Shown here in pieces: positions 44,790 through 52,780 of a stretch of DNA of 64,000 nt. This DNA comes from an uncultured Eubacteriales bacterium (lineage in GTDB: Bacteria > Bacillota > Clostridia > Oscillospirales > Oscillospiraceae), in contig URDK01000002.1 of assembly GCA_900546485.1 (NCBI GenBank), positions 1-64,000 on the forward strand. The letters are read 5' to 3'. The notes below the pieces were generated by a model. The model did no database searches, had not been told where the DNA came from, and was given only the letters and a program-made list of their open reading frames with translations. The first letter of the stretch is position 1; each line of letters starts with the position of its first letter. Made by a program: the position numbers and the translations under genes.

Positions 44790-45409
44790 TGTGCGTCCTC
44801 CGTGCCATCCAGCGCGCGCTTCATGTAGGGATTGCACTCCCGCTCGCGCTGCAGCGTGGTGGCGTCCGCGTGGCCGGGGTAGACCTCATAGTCCCCGGGC
44901 AGCAGCGCCAGCTTCCGCAGGCTGCGCAGCTCCGCTGCAAAGTCGCCGCCGAGGTCGGCGCGCCCCGTGGAGCCCTTGAAGAGCGTGTCGCCGGTGAAGA
45001 GCGCCCTGCCGCAAGCTATCGTGACGCCGCCGGGCGTGTGGCCGGGGGTCTCGATTATCCGAAAGCGCAGCGTGCCTATCTCCAGCTCGTCGCCCTCGGC
45101 ATACGTGCGCAGGTCGTCCGGCTCCTGAAAGCAGCGCCCCGTCCGCCGCACGGTCAGCCCTATGTCGGCGGCGTGCAGATACACCGGCGCGCCCGTGGCC
45201 TCCTTCAGGCTGTAGACACCGCCGACGTGGTCGTCGTGCGCGTGCGTGAGCAGTATAGCCTCGCACTTCAGGGCGTGCTCGCGCAGATAGCCGAGTATCT
45301 TCTCCGGCTCCCCGCCGGGGTCGATGACGGCGCAGAGCCCGGCCTCATCATCCGAAACGATATAGCAGTTGGCGCGCAGATAGCCCACAGGAAGGCATTT
45401 GACCGTCAT
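44786..45409 (-). CDS. Metallo-beta-lactamase-fold hydrolase (glyoxalase II-like)
   Basis: This 207-residue enzyme has the metal motif LTHAHDDHVGGVYSL (THxHxDH), the later GHTPGGVTI and FTGDTLF motifs, and the C-terminal VYPGHADATT. Relatives hydrolyse thioesters or oxidise persulfides. The Zn or Fe specificity cannot be told from sequence. The start at 45409 is supported by GGAGGTC; an alternative in-frame start at 45424 overlaps that site. First gene of a two-gene unit with the glycosyltransferase, behind an operator-bearing promoter. Confidence 0.88.
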   Translation of the reverse strand: MTVKCLPVGYLRANCYIVSDDEAGLCAVIDPGGEPEKILGYLREHALKCEAILLTHAHDDHVGGVYSLKEATGAPVYLHAADIGLTVRRTGRCFQEPDDLRTYAEGDELEIGTLRFRIIETPGHTPGGVTIACGRALFTGDTLFKGSTGRADLGGDFAAELRSLRKLALLPGDYEVYPGHADATTLQRERECNPYMKRALDGTEDAQ

Positions 45410-45431
45410 GGTCCCGACCTCCAATAATAAA

Positions 45432-45473
45432 TAATCGCGATTAGATTATATCCCGCTGCCCGGCATAAATCAA
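45432..45473 (-). promoter_or_regulatory. Hydrolase promoter with palindromic operator
   Basis: Minus-strand -35 TTGATT (45468-45473) and -10 TATAAT (45445-45450) are 17 bases apart. The perfect TAATCGCGATTA (45432-45443) begins one base downstream of the -10 box. Confidence 0.8.
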
Positions 45474-45530
45474 GCGCCTTCTGCCGGGATCCGACAGGTT
45501 CAGAGAGAATACAATGTGTGCCGATGCTTA

Positions 45531-45567
45531 TTGACATTTTCATCCGAACATAATATAATCGCGATTG
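45531..45567 (+). promoter_or_regulatory. Promoter of the double-cubane reductase operon with operator
   Basis: Perfect -35 TTGACA (45531-45536) and -10 TATAAT (45554-45559) are 17 bases apart. TAATCGCGATTG (45556-45567, one mismatch to the palindrome) overlaps the -10 box. Confidence 0.85.
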
Positions 45568-45619
45568 TTAAATGTGAGATTTCATTTTCTAATCAATGAT
45601 TACCAAGGAGATGACATCA

Positions 45620-46786
45620 TTGCAGCATACCGAAATAACTCTGCCCGAGCGTTTCACCAGCTATGGGGAGGCCCGGAAGTCGGGCTTTCTGCGCATGAAG
45701 GAGCTCAAGGAGTCCGGGGCTCGCGTAGTGGGAATGTTCTGCTCCTTTGTCCCAACGGAGCTCATATACGCGGCCGGGGCCATACCCGTGGGGCTGTGCG
45801 CCTTCACCGACGAGCCCATCCCCGCCGCCGAGGCGGACCTGCCGCGCAACCTCTGCCCGCTCATCAAGGCCAGCTACGGCTTCGCGCTGACCGACACCTG
45901 CCCTTACTTCTACTTTTCCGACTTTGTGGTGGGGGAGACCACCTGCGACGGTAAAAAGAAGATGTTCGAGCTGCTCGGCGAGATAAAGGACACCTATGTC
46001 ATGCAGCTGCCGCACCGCAGGGATGAGGCGGCGCTGGCCTTCTGGCGCGGGCAGATCCTCGACTTTCAGCGCAAGCTGGAGAGTTTTTACGGCATCAGCA
46101 TAACGGAGCGGGACATCCGCGAGGCCATACGCCGCAAGAACCGGGAGCGGAGCGTCATGCGCCGCTATCTGGAGCTGGGCAAGCTGGACCCCGCGCCCAT
46201 AAGCGGCTACGAGATGGGCACCTGCATCGACGCGGGGAACTTCTCCTTCGACCTGAAGGAGCGCTGCACGGAGATAGAGCGGCGCACCGAGGATGTGACG
46301 GCCCTCTGGGAGAGCCGGGAGGACAAGGGCGCGTCGGACCGGCCCCGGCTGCTCGTCACCGGCTGCCCCAACGCGGGCGTGAGGGAGAAGATAATCCGCG
46401 CCGTGGAGGAGCTGGGCGCGGACGTCGTGGCCTTCGACACCTGCAACGGCATCCGTGAAAAGGTGGAGCCCGTGGACGAGGGCGCGGCGGACGTGTACGA
46501 CGCCCTCGCGCGCAAGTACCTGAACATAAACTGCTCGGTGATGAGCCCCAACGAGAGCCGCCGGTCCTACATCGGGCAGATGATAGACGAGTACCATGCG
46601 GACGGCGTGATAGAGATCGTGCTCCAGTCCTGCCACACCTACGACGTGGAGGCGCACTTCATCCGCCGCTTCGTCACCGGCGAGAAGGGCGTGCCCTATC
46701 TGAACATAGAGACGGACTACTCGCAGACTGACAGGGGCCAGATAAACACCCGCCTGGCCGCGTTCCTGGAGACGATAGTCAAATGA
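45620..46786 (+). CDS. Double-cubane-cluster anaerobic reductase (2-hydroxyacyl-CoA dehydratase family)
   Basis: This 388-residue protein belongs to the BcrC/HgdB superfamily and matches the single-subunit double-cubane-cluster proteins (DCCP). Motifs include EARKSGFLRMKELKESGARVV, LPRNLCPLIKASYGFALTD and CPYFYFSD, then VGETTCDGKKKMFELL. Cys residues in the C-terminal half (LQSCHTYDVE) would complete the ligands of an [8Fe-9S] cluster. A characterised relative reduces small molecules with ATP-driven electrons; the natural substrate is unknown. TTG 45620 has AAGGAG nine bases upstream; ATG 45596 is in frame but lacks such a site. It overlaps its activase gene. Confidence 0.88.
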   Translation: MQHTEITLPERFTSYGEARKSGFLRMKELKESGARVVGMFCSFVPTELIYAAGAIPVGLCAFTDEPIPAAEADLPRNLCPLIKASYGFALTDTCPYFYFSDFVVGETTCDGKKKMFELLGEIKDTYVMQLPHRRDEAALAFWRGQILDFQRKLESFYGISITERDIREAIRRKNRERSVMRRYLELGKLDPAPISGYEMGTCIDAGNFSFDLKERCTEIERRTEDVTALWESREDKGASDRPRLLVTGCPNAGVREKIIRAVEELGADVVAFDTCNGIREKVEPVDEGAADVYDALARKYLNINCSVMSPNESRRSYIGQMIDEYHADGVIEIVLQSCHTYDVEAHFIRRFVTGEKGVPYLNIETDYSQTDRGQINTRLAAFLETIVK

Positions 46787-47559
46787 GATATTACGCGGGC
46801 ATCGACATCGGCTCCACCGCCTCCAAGGTGGTGGTGCTGGGCGAGGACGGGATGGAGGACCGCTTCGTCCTGCCCACGGGCTGGAGCAGCAAGGAGACGG
46901 CCCGGGAGATAGCCGCGCGGCTCGCATCCGGCGGCCACCCGCCGGGCGCGGACATGAGGGTCGTGGCGACGGGCTACGGCCGCATATCCGTGGACTATGC
47001 CGACAAGACCGTCACCGAGATAAGCTGCCACGGCCGCGGCGGCTGGCAGCTGCTGGGCCGCGACTGCACCGTGATAGACATCGGAGGCCAGGACACCAAG
47101 GTCATCACCGTGGAAAACGGCCTGCCCACCAGCTTCCTGATGAACGACAAGTGCTCGGCGGGGACGGGCAAGTTCCTGGAGATAATGGCCAACCGCCTGG
47201 GCGTGGACATGGGGGAGCTCTTCGACCTCGCCGCGGCGGGTACGCCCCTCGCAATAAGCTCCATGTGCACCGTCTTTGCCGAGAGCGAGGTCATCAGCCA
47301 CATAGGCGCGGGCGAGCGCCGGGAGGACATCGCCGCGGGGGTTGTGGATTCCGTCGTCAGCAAGGTGGCGGGGCTGTGCGCCCGGCACACCATGTCCGGC
47401 GAACTGATGCTCACCGGCGGGCTGTGCAACAGCGCCTATCTTGTGGCGCGGCTCTCGCAGAAGCTGGGCCGGAGGGTGAACACCCACCCCCTGGGCCGCT
47501 ACGCCGGCGCCCTCGGCGCCGCGCTGATAGCCAGGGGAAAAGCAAAGCCGAAAATATGA
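46783..47559 (+). CDS. Acyl-CoA dehydratase-type activase (BcrAD/BadFG ATPase)
   Basis: This 258-residue ASKHA ATPase is the ATP-driven electron donor for the preceding reductase. It has the phosphate-1 motif YYAGIDIGSTASKVVVLG and VIDIGGQDTK. The [4Fe-4S] ligands at the dimer interface are Cys124 (DKCSAGTGKF) and Cys162 (SSMCTVFAESE). LTGGLCNSAYL is the adenosine motif. It starts within the reductase stop (ATGA). Each homodimer holds one bridging cluster. Confidence 0.94.
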   Translation: MRYYAGIDIGSTASKVVVLGEDGMEDRFVLPTGWSSKETAREIAARLASGGHPPGADMRVVATGYGRISVDYADKTVTEISCHGRGGWQLLGRDCTVIDIGGQDTKVITVENGLPTSFLMNDKCSAGTGKFLEIMANRLGVDMGELFDLAAAGTPLAISSMCTVFAESEVISHIGAGERREDIAAGVVDSVVSKVAGLCARHTMSGELMLTGGLCNSAYLVARLSQKLGRRVNTHPLGRYAGALGAALIARGKAKPKI

Positions 47560-47578
47560 CATCCGGGAGGTAATCATC

Positions 47579-48190
47579 ATGCTAAAGCAAGTAAACGCGA
47601 TAGGGGACGCCTGCCCCACGCCCGTTATCAAGACCAGAAAGGCCATGGCGGAGCTCGGCGGCCCCGGCACGGTCGAGACGCTGGTTGACAATCCCATCGC
47701 CGTGCAGAATCTGACCCGCATGGCCGTCAACAGCGGCTGCGGCGTCAAGTCCGAGAAGCTGGAGGAGAACAGATACCGCGTCGTGATAGAGGTCGGCGAC
47801 GGGGCCGCCGCGCAGGAGACCGACGAAGCCTGCCCGGTGCCCGGCGGCAGCCGGGACGACACCGTGGTGGTCATCTCCTCTTCGGCCATGGGCAGCGGCA
47901 GCGACGAGCTGGGCGCCATGCTGATGAAGAGCTACATCTACTCGCTCACGCAACTGGAGACACTGCCTAAGACCATGCTCTTCTATAACGGCGGCGCGAA
48001 GCTGACCGTGGAGGGCTCGGCCTCTCTGGAGGACCTCAAGAGTCTGGAGGCCCAGGGCGTGGAGATACTCACCTGCGGCACCTGCCTGAACTACTACGGC
48101 CTGTCCGAAAAGCTGAGCGTCGGCGGCGTCACCAACATGTACGACATAGCCGGCAAGATGGCCTCCGCCGGGCGGCTGATCAGGCCCTGA
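47579..48190 (+). CDS. yedF: YedF-type selenium/sulfur metabolism protein
   Basis: This 203-residue two-domain protein pairs an N-terminal TusA-like domain (AIGDACPTPVIKTRKAM, Cys12 in CPxP) with a C-terminal DsrE-like domain (VVVISSSAMGSGSDELGAMLM, then GVEILTCGTCLNYYG with two Cys). This architecture is the selenium-linked YedF family. It would shuttle S or Se between the desulfurase encoded two genes downstream and an acceptor. GGGAGG precedes the start. Confidence 0.92.
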   Translation: MLKQVNAIGDACPTPVIKTRKAMAELGGPGTVETLVDNPIAVQNLTRMAVNSGCGVKSEKLEENRYRVVIEVGDGAAAQETDEACPVPGGSRDDTVVVISSSAMGSGSDELGAMLMKSYIYSLTQLETLPKTMLFYNGGAKLTVEGSASLEDLKSLEAQGVEILTCGTCLNYYGLSEKLSVGGVTNMYDIAGKMASAGRLIRP

Positions 48191-48195
48191 GCGCC

Positions 48196-48456
48196 ATGCG
48201 TGAGAAGAGACCGGCCCTCGTCATAACATTTCCCACCACCACGGACGCCATGGGCATGGAGCGGCTCTGCCGTGACAGCGCCCTGCCGGGGCGGCTCATC
48301 CCCGTGCCGCGGGAGATAAGCGCCGGCTGCGGCCTGGCCTGGAAGGCCCCGACGGACGCGGAGGAGCTGCTCAAGTCCGCCATGGCCGAGGCCGGGCTCC
48401 GCTGGCAGGAGAGCCGGGTCGTGGAGCTGTGGGAACTCTCCGGGCAAAGGAGCTGA
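48196..48456 (+). CDS. DUF3343 putative Se/S carrier protein, second copy
   Basis: This 86-residue protein has ALVITFPTTTDAMGMERLC and the signature LIPVPREISAGCGLAWKA with Cys45. It starts five bases after yedF and ends seven bases before the desulfurase gene, the classic YedF-DUF3343-Csd order. Compared with the copy at 23793-24035 it has the canonical single-Cys SAGCGLA form. Confidence 0.88.
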   Translation: MREKRPALVITFPTTTDAMGMERLCRDSALPGRLIPVPREISAGCGLAWKAPTDAEELLKSAMAEAGLRWQESRVVELWELSGQRS

Positions 48457-48463
48457 GTTTTTC

Positions 48464-49603
48464 GTGATATATCTGGACAACGCGGCCACCACCATACAAA
48501 AGCCGCCCGAGGTCATAGAGGCCGTGGTGCGGGCCATGACCACCATGGGCAACGCCTCCCGCGGCGCTTACGGCAGCGCGCTGGAGGCCTCGCGTGCCAT
48601 TTACGACGCACGGCAAAAGCTCGCGCGGCTGTTCGGCTGCCCGCGCGCGGACCACGTGGTGTTCACATGCAACTCCACGGAGGCGCTCAATATAGCCATC
48701 CGCGGCACGCTGTCGCCGGGGGACCATGTCATCTCCACCGACCTCGAGCACAACTCCGTGCTGCGGCCGCTCTATGAGATGGAGCAGCAGGGCGTGTCGC
48801 TCAGCTTCGTTCCGGCTGACGGGCAGGGACGGCTGGAGCTGCACGACTTCGAGCGGCTCATCACCCCCGGCACCAGGGCCATAGTCTGCACCCACGCCTC
48901 AAACCTGACGGGCAACGTCGTGGACATCGCGGCGGTGGGAGAGATAGCGCACAAACACGGCCTGCTCTTTATTGTGGACGCCTCACAGACGGCGGGCGCG
49001 CTGCCAATAGACATGGAGGAGATGGGCATAGACATCCTCTGCTTCACCGGGCACAAGGGCCTGATGGGGCCGCAGGGCACGGGCGTGCTGTGCATCCGGC
49101 CGGGGGTGGAGATACGGCCCTGGAAGACCGGCGGCACCGGCGTGCAGTCCTATCTCAGGACCCAGCCGAGCGAGTACCCCACGCGGCTCGAGGCCGGAAC
49201 GCTCAACAGCCACGGCATAATGGGCCTATCCGCCGCGCTGGATTTCATAGCCGGGATCGGCGTGGAGAACATCGCCGCGCATGAGCGGGCGCTGATTGAG
49301 CGATTCTATCAGGGCATGGCGGGGCTGCGCGGCGTGAGGGTCTACGGGGACTTCACACAGCGCCCGCGCGCGGCCATCGTGGCGCTGAACATCGGGGAGC
49401 TGGACTCCGGCGAGGTGTCCGACTGCCTGAGCCGGGAGTACGGCATTGCCACCCGCCCCGGCGCCCACTGCGCCCCGCGAATGCATCAGGCGCTGCACAC
49501 CACGCAGCAGGGCGCCGTGCGCTTCAGCTTCTCCTGGTACAACACCGCCGAGGAGACAGACGCCGCCATACGCGCAGTCTCCGAACTGGCGCAGTCCGTC
49601 TGA
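48464..49603 (+). CDS. Cysteine desulfurase/selenocysteine lyase-like enzyme 2
   Basis: This 379-residue class-V PLP enzyme begins IYLDNAATTIQKPPEV. The PLP lysine lies in FTGHKGLMGPQG (Lys198), EAGTLNSHGIMG follows, and the reactive Cys lies in RPGAHCAPRMH (Cys336). GTG start with AAGGAG upstream. Same subfamily as the enzyme at 30129-31274; both share the GHKG and G-L/A-HCAP motifs. Inferred to charge YedF/DUF3343 with sulfur or selenium. Confidence 0.9.
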   Translation: MIYLDNAATTIQKPPEVIEAVVRAMTTMGNASRGAYGSALEASRAIYDARQKLARLFGCPRADHVVFTCNSTEALNIAIRGTLSPGDHVISTDLEHNSVLRPLYEMEQQGVSLSFVPADGQGRLELHDFERLITPGTRAIVCTHASNLTGNVVDIAAVGEIAHKHGLLFIVDASQTAGALPIDMEEMGIDILCFTGHKGLMGPQGTGVLCIRPGVEIRPWKTGGTGVQSYLRTQPSEYPTRLEAGTLNSHGIMGLSAALDFIAGIGVENIAAHERALIERFYQGMAGLRGVRVYGDFTQRPRAAIVALNIGELDSGEVSDCLSREYGIATRPGAHCAPRMHQALHTTQQGAVRFSFSWYNTAEETDAAIRAVSELAQSV

Positions 49604-49660
49604 GCCGGGGACAATCCCAAGATATTGCTGCTTTATGCAGAGAAAAGAGGTCGGAGCACC

Positions 49661-50377
49661 GTGCAGTCCAAAAAGTCAAAGCATATCCAGCGGCTGATAA
49701 TACTGCTGCTCATCGCCGCGGCGGATGTCAGCTATTTCTTTATCCCCGCGGTAAAAGACCTGGTAAATCAGATAGTGCATATGTTCTCCACGGGCGACTT
49801 TGCAGTCGTGGAGGAGTTTGTGGCCTCCTACGGCTCTTACGCCATGCTGGTGTCCGCGCTGCTCATGGTGTTCCAGTCGCTGATAGCGCCGCTGCCGGCC
49901 TTCCTCATAACCTTCGCCAACGCCAGCCTCTTCGGCTGGTGGCAGGGCGCCATCCTCTCCTGGAGCAGCGCCATGGCGGGCGCGGCCCTCTGCTTCTGGC
50001 TGGCCAAGCTGCTGGGCAGGGACTTCGTGGAGAAGCTGACCAGCAAGACCGGCCTTGCCAAGATCGACGAGTTCTTCGCGAAGTACGGCAGGCAGAGCGT
50101 GCTCATCGCGCGGCTGCTCCCGTTCATGTCCTTCGACATCGTCAGCTACGCGGCGGGACTGACCTCAATGGGCTTCTGGCCCTTCCTGCTGGCCACCGGA
50201 CTCGGACAGCTGCCCGCCACGATCATCTACTCCTACGTCGGCGGCATGCTCACGGGCGGCGCGAAGCTCCTCGTGACAGGACTGCTCATAGTCTTTGCCC
50301 TCTCCGTGCTGGCCGTGCTGCTCAGGCGGATATTCGCCGCCCGGCAGAAGGCAAGATCCTCCGAAAAGCAGCCCTGA
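49661..50377 (+). CDS. TVP38/TMEM64 (VTT-domain) membrane protein 1
   Basis: This 238-residue polytopic protein has a VTT/DedA-like core: FQSLIAPLPAFLITFANASLFGWWQGA, then ALCFWLAKLLGRDFVEKL, and LPFMSFDIVSYAAGLT. VTT proteins are linked to lipid or small-anion movement; the exact substrate is unknown. The GTG at 49661 has GGTCGGAG upstream; a TTG at 49625 is an alternative. It is in tandem with a second VTT gene six bases later. Confidence 0.82.
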   Translation: MQSKKSKHIQRLIILLLIAAADVSYFFIPAVKDLVNQIVHMFSTGDFAVVEEFVASYGSYAMLVSALLMVFQSLIAPLPAFLITFANASLFGWWQGAILSWSSAMAGAALCFWLAKLLGRDFVEKLTSKTGLAKIDEFFAKYGRQSVLIARLLPFMSFDIVSYAAGLTSMGFWPFLLATGLGQLPATIIYSYVGGMLTGGAKLLVTGLLIVFALSVLAVLLRRIFAARQKARSSEKQP

Positions 50378-50383
50378 AGCGCC

Positions 50384-51067
50384 ATGAAGTGGGCCAAAGC
50401 CGCAATATTCGCGCTGCTAATAGCCGCCGCATGGCTGCTGGACCGCCGCTTCGGCTGGTCGGAGGCGCTCTTGGGGGAGAATGTGCTCGGCAAGCTCCGG
50501 GCCCTTGCGGAGCGCGAATTCTGGCAGGCGGCGCTGATATACACGGCGGTCACCGTCGTCGGATGCGTGGTTCTGGCCGTGCCGGGCGTCACCTTCGCCG
50601 TGTTCGCTGGCGTGCTGTTTGGACCCTGGCTGGGGATACTGCTCTGCCTGACGGCCACGACCCTGGGCGCCTGCGCCTCCTTTCTGGCAGGCCGCTTTTT
50701 CCTGCGAGACTTTTTCAAGCCGCTGGCGGAGAAAAACAGGCGCCTAAAAAGACTGCTCTTTGACTCAAAGCCGAAAAACGAGGTGCTTGTGCTCATGATA
50801 ACCCGGCTGGTGCCGCTGTTCCCATATAACCTGCAGAATTTTGCCTACGGCATCACCGACATCAGCTTTTGGAAATACACCGTTTGCACCTTCGTGTTCA
50901 TGCTCCCGGGTGTCGCAATGTTCACCGTGGGCGCGGCAGGATTCACCGTGAGCGAGGGGCAGGCGTGGTATTTCCTGGCGGCGCTCGTACTGCTCGCAGC
51001 CGTGCTGGCCGTCGGCTGGCTGCTGCGGCGGCGGTATGTGTCGGAAGGGGATGACAAAGACGGCTGA
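50384..51067 (+). CDS. TVP38/TMEM64 (VTT-domain) membrane protein 2
   Basis: This 227-residue polytopic protein of the same family has VVLAVPGVTFAVFAGVLFGPWLG, ASFLAGRFFLRDFF and ITRLVPLFPYNLQNFAYGIT. Basic C-terminal tail. It is in an unbroken operon with the first VTT gene and overlaps the next gene. Confidence 0.82.
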   Translation: MKWAKAAIFALLIAAAWLLDRRFGWSEALLGENVLGKLRALAEREFWQAALIYTAVTVVGCVVLAVPGVTFAVFAGVLFGPWLGILLCLTATTLGACASFLAGRFFLRDFFKPLAEKNRRLKRLLFDSKPKNEVLVLMITRLVPLFPYNLQNFAYGITDISFWKYTVCTFVFMLPGVAMFTVGAAGFTVSEGQAWYFLAALVLLAAVLAVGWLLRRRYVSEGDDKDG

Positions 51068-51764
51068 ACCGAGCCCCGCCGTCGGGCGGGCCCTGATATT
51101 GTTCACTCGGGTGCCGGAGGCGGGCCGGACCAAGACCCGTCTCTCCCCGGAACTGAGCGCCGAACAGTGCGCCGGGGCGCAAAGCGCCTTCCTGCGCGAC
51201 ATCTTCGGGGCCTGCCTTGCACCAGGAGAGTGGGATACCCTGGTTTTTTACGGCGACGAGGGCCCGATTGAAGACCTGCAGCGCCTCTTGCCCGTCCAGC
51301 GCGCGTTCTTCCCCCAGAGCGGGGACGGCCTGGGCGAGCGGATGGACGCGGCCATACGCCGCACGCTCGGCATGGGCTACACCGAGTGCGTACTGACGGG
51401 CACGGACGTCCCGGAGCTGCACCGGGGAATCATAACCGGGACCTTTGCGCTGCTGAATGGTCACGACCTTGTCCTGGGCCCCACGATGGACGGCGGCTAC
51501 TACCTGATTGGCTGCCGCCGCCCCTGCACGGCGGTGTTCGCCGGTCAGACCTACGGCGGCGGCAGCGTCCTTGCAAACACGCTCGAAGCGGCGCGCCGCG
51601 CGGGATTGAGCTGCGCCGTGACGTGGCCGATGCAGGACGTGGACGAACCCGGGGATCTGCGCGCGCTGGCCGCGAGACTAGCGCGCTCGGGCGGCGTCTG
51701 CCCGCACACCCGTGCTTTTCTGCGAGAACTGGGCTGGATAACTGACACGAAACAGAGTGGATGA
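51051..51764 (+). CDS. TIGR04282-type glycosyltransferase (DUF2064)
   Basis: This 237-residue enzyme has a nucleotide-diphospho-sugar transferase fold: RALILFTRVPEAGRTKTRLSPEL at the start, VLTGTDVPELHRGII, DLVLGPTMDGGYYLIG and MQDVDEPGDLRAL. The family is named for a proposed arsenosugar pathway, but most members have no tested activity. It overlaps the VTT2 gene. Start uncertain: ATG 51051 is close to GGAAGGGG, ATG 51036 is five codons earlier. It co-occurs here with a TIGR04283-type partner. Confidence 0.85.
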   Translation: MTKTAEPSPAVGRALILFTRVPEAGRTKTRLSPELSAEQCAGAQSAFLRDIFGACLAPGEWDTLVFYGDEGPIEDLQRLLPVQRAFFPQSGDGLGERMDAAIRRTLGMGYTECVLTGTDVPELHRGIITGTFALLNGHDLVLGPTMDGGYYLIGCRRPCTAVFAGQTYGGGSVLANTLEAARRAGLSCAVTWPMQDVDEPGDLRALAARLARSGGVCPHTRAFLRELGWITDTKQSG

Positions 51765-52768
51765 CAATGAGCGTTACAACTGAAGAGCTGCGGCGCTGCG
51801 CAGCGAGTGAACGCTTCAGAGCCGTGCTGGACATCCCCAAAGAGGCAGAGCTGGAATTTGCGCTGCTCGGGCAGGGCGAGTACAACATCAACTACGTTTT
51901 TACGCACCCGGTGACAGGCAAGCGCCTGGTGCTCCGGCTCAACACCGGCAGCCAGATTCACCTCGCGGACCAGATCGGCTATGAATACTGTGCCCTGCGC
52001 CTGCTCGAGGGCAGCGGCAGAACTCCGCGCGCGTACTATGTGGACGGCAGCCGGGAACTCATCGATGAGGGCCTGCTGGTAATGGAGTTCCTGCCCGGAC
52101 GCCCGCTCGACTATGACGCCGACCTGGAGCTGGCCGCGGAATGCCTCGCGGACATACACAAGACACCCTGGCAGGCCTCCGACCTCATTTGCCCGGATGA
52201 CCCGCTCGAGGCCATGCTTGATGAATGCCGGCAGATGGCCGGGGCATATCTCCACGCCCCGCAGGGGGAGCGCCGCGTCAAGGCCGCTCTCGAGCGGTTC
52301 CTGGACCGCGCCGCGCGGCGTATGCGCTCCGATGTGCTGATGCCGCGCTGCATCATCAACACCGAGCTCAACTCCGGCAACTTTCTGATCAACGGCCCCG
52401 GCCCGGGCAACTACCTCATCGACTGGGAGAAGCCGATCCTGGGCGAGGCGGCGCAGGACCTGGGCCATTTCCTCGCGCCCACGACCACGCTCTGGAAAAC
52501 CGACGTCATGCTCTCCGCAGAGCAGAAGGAGCGGTTCCTGGGCCGCTATCTCAGCCGCAGGCCGGACATTACGCCGGAACTGCTGCACCGGCGCACGGCG
52601 GAGTACGAGACTATGACCTGTCTGCGCGGCATCACCTGGTGCGCGATGGCTTGGGTGGAGTATCAGTCCCCCGACCGGCCGATAAAAAACGAGGAGACCT
52701 ACCGCAAGATCCTGACGTACCTCGACGCAGGTTTCCTGGACTGGCTGTGGGACGGCTATTTCGCCTGA
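51761..52768 (+). CDS. Kinase-like (APH/choline kinase fold) protein with altered catalytic loop
   Basis: This 335-residue protein has the aminoglycoside/choline-kinase fold: LGQGEYNINYVFTHPVTGKRLVLRLN (nucleotide loop and Lys), LLVMEFLPGRPL (hinge), and LIDWEKPILGEAAQDL (metal Asp221). The usual HGDxxxxN catalytic loop reads INTELNSGN (199-207), so His and Asp are replaced by Asn and Glu. It may use a different mechanism or be a non-kinase binder. ATGA overlap with the glycosyltransferase; the next gene is another glycosyltransferase. Confidence 0.75.
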   Translation: MTMSVTTEELRRCAASERFRAVLDIPKEAELEFALLGQGEYNINYVFTHPVTGKRLVLRLNTGSQIHLADQIGYEYCALRLLEGSGRTPRAYYVDGSRELIDEGLLVMEFLPGRPLDYDADLELAAECLADIHKTPWQASDLICPDDPLEAMLDECRQMAGAYLHAPQGERRVKAALERFLDRAARRMRSDVLMPRCIINTELNSGNFLINGPGPGNYLIDWEKPILGEAAQDLGHFLAPTTTLWKTDVMLSAEQKERFLGRYLSRRPDITPELLHRRTAEYETMTCLRGITWCAMAWVEYQSPDRPIKNEETYRKILTYLDAGFLDWLWDGYFA

Positions 52769-52780
52769 GGTGAGGACGGT

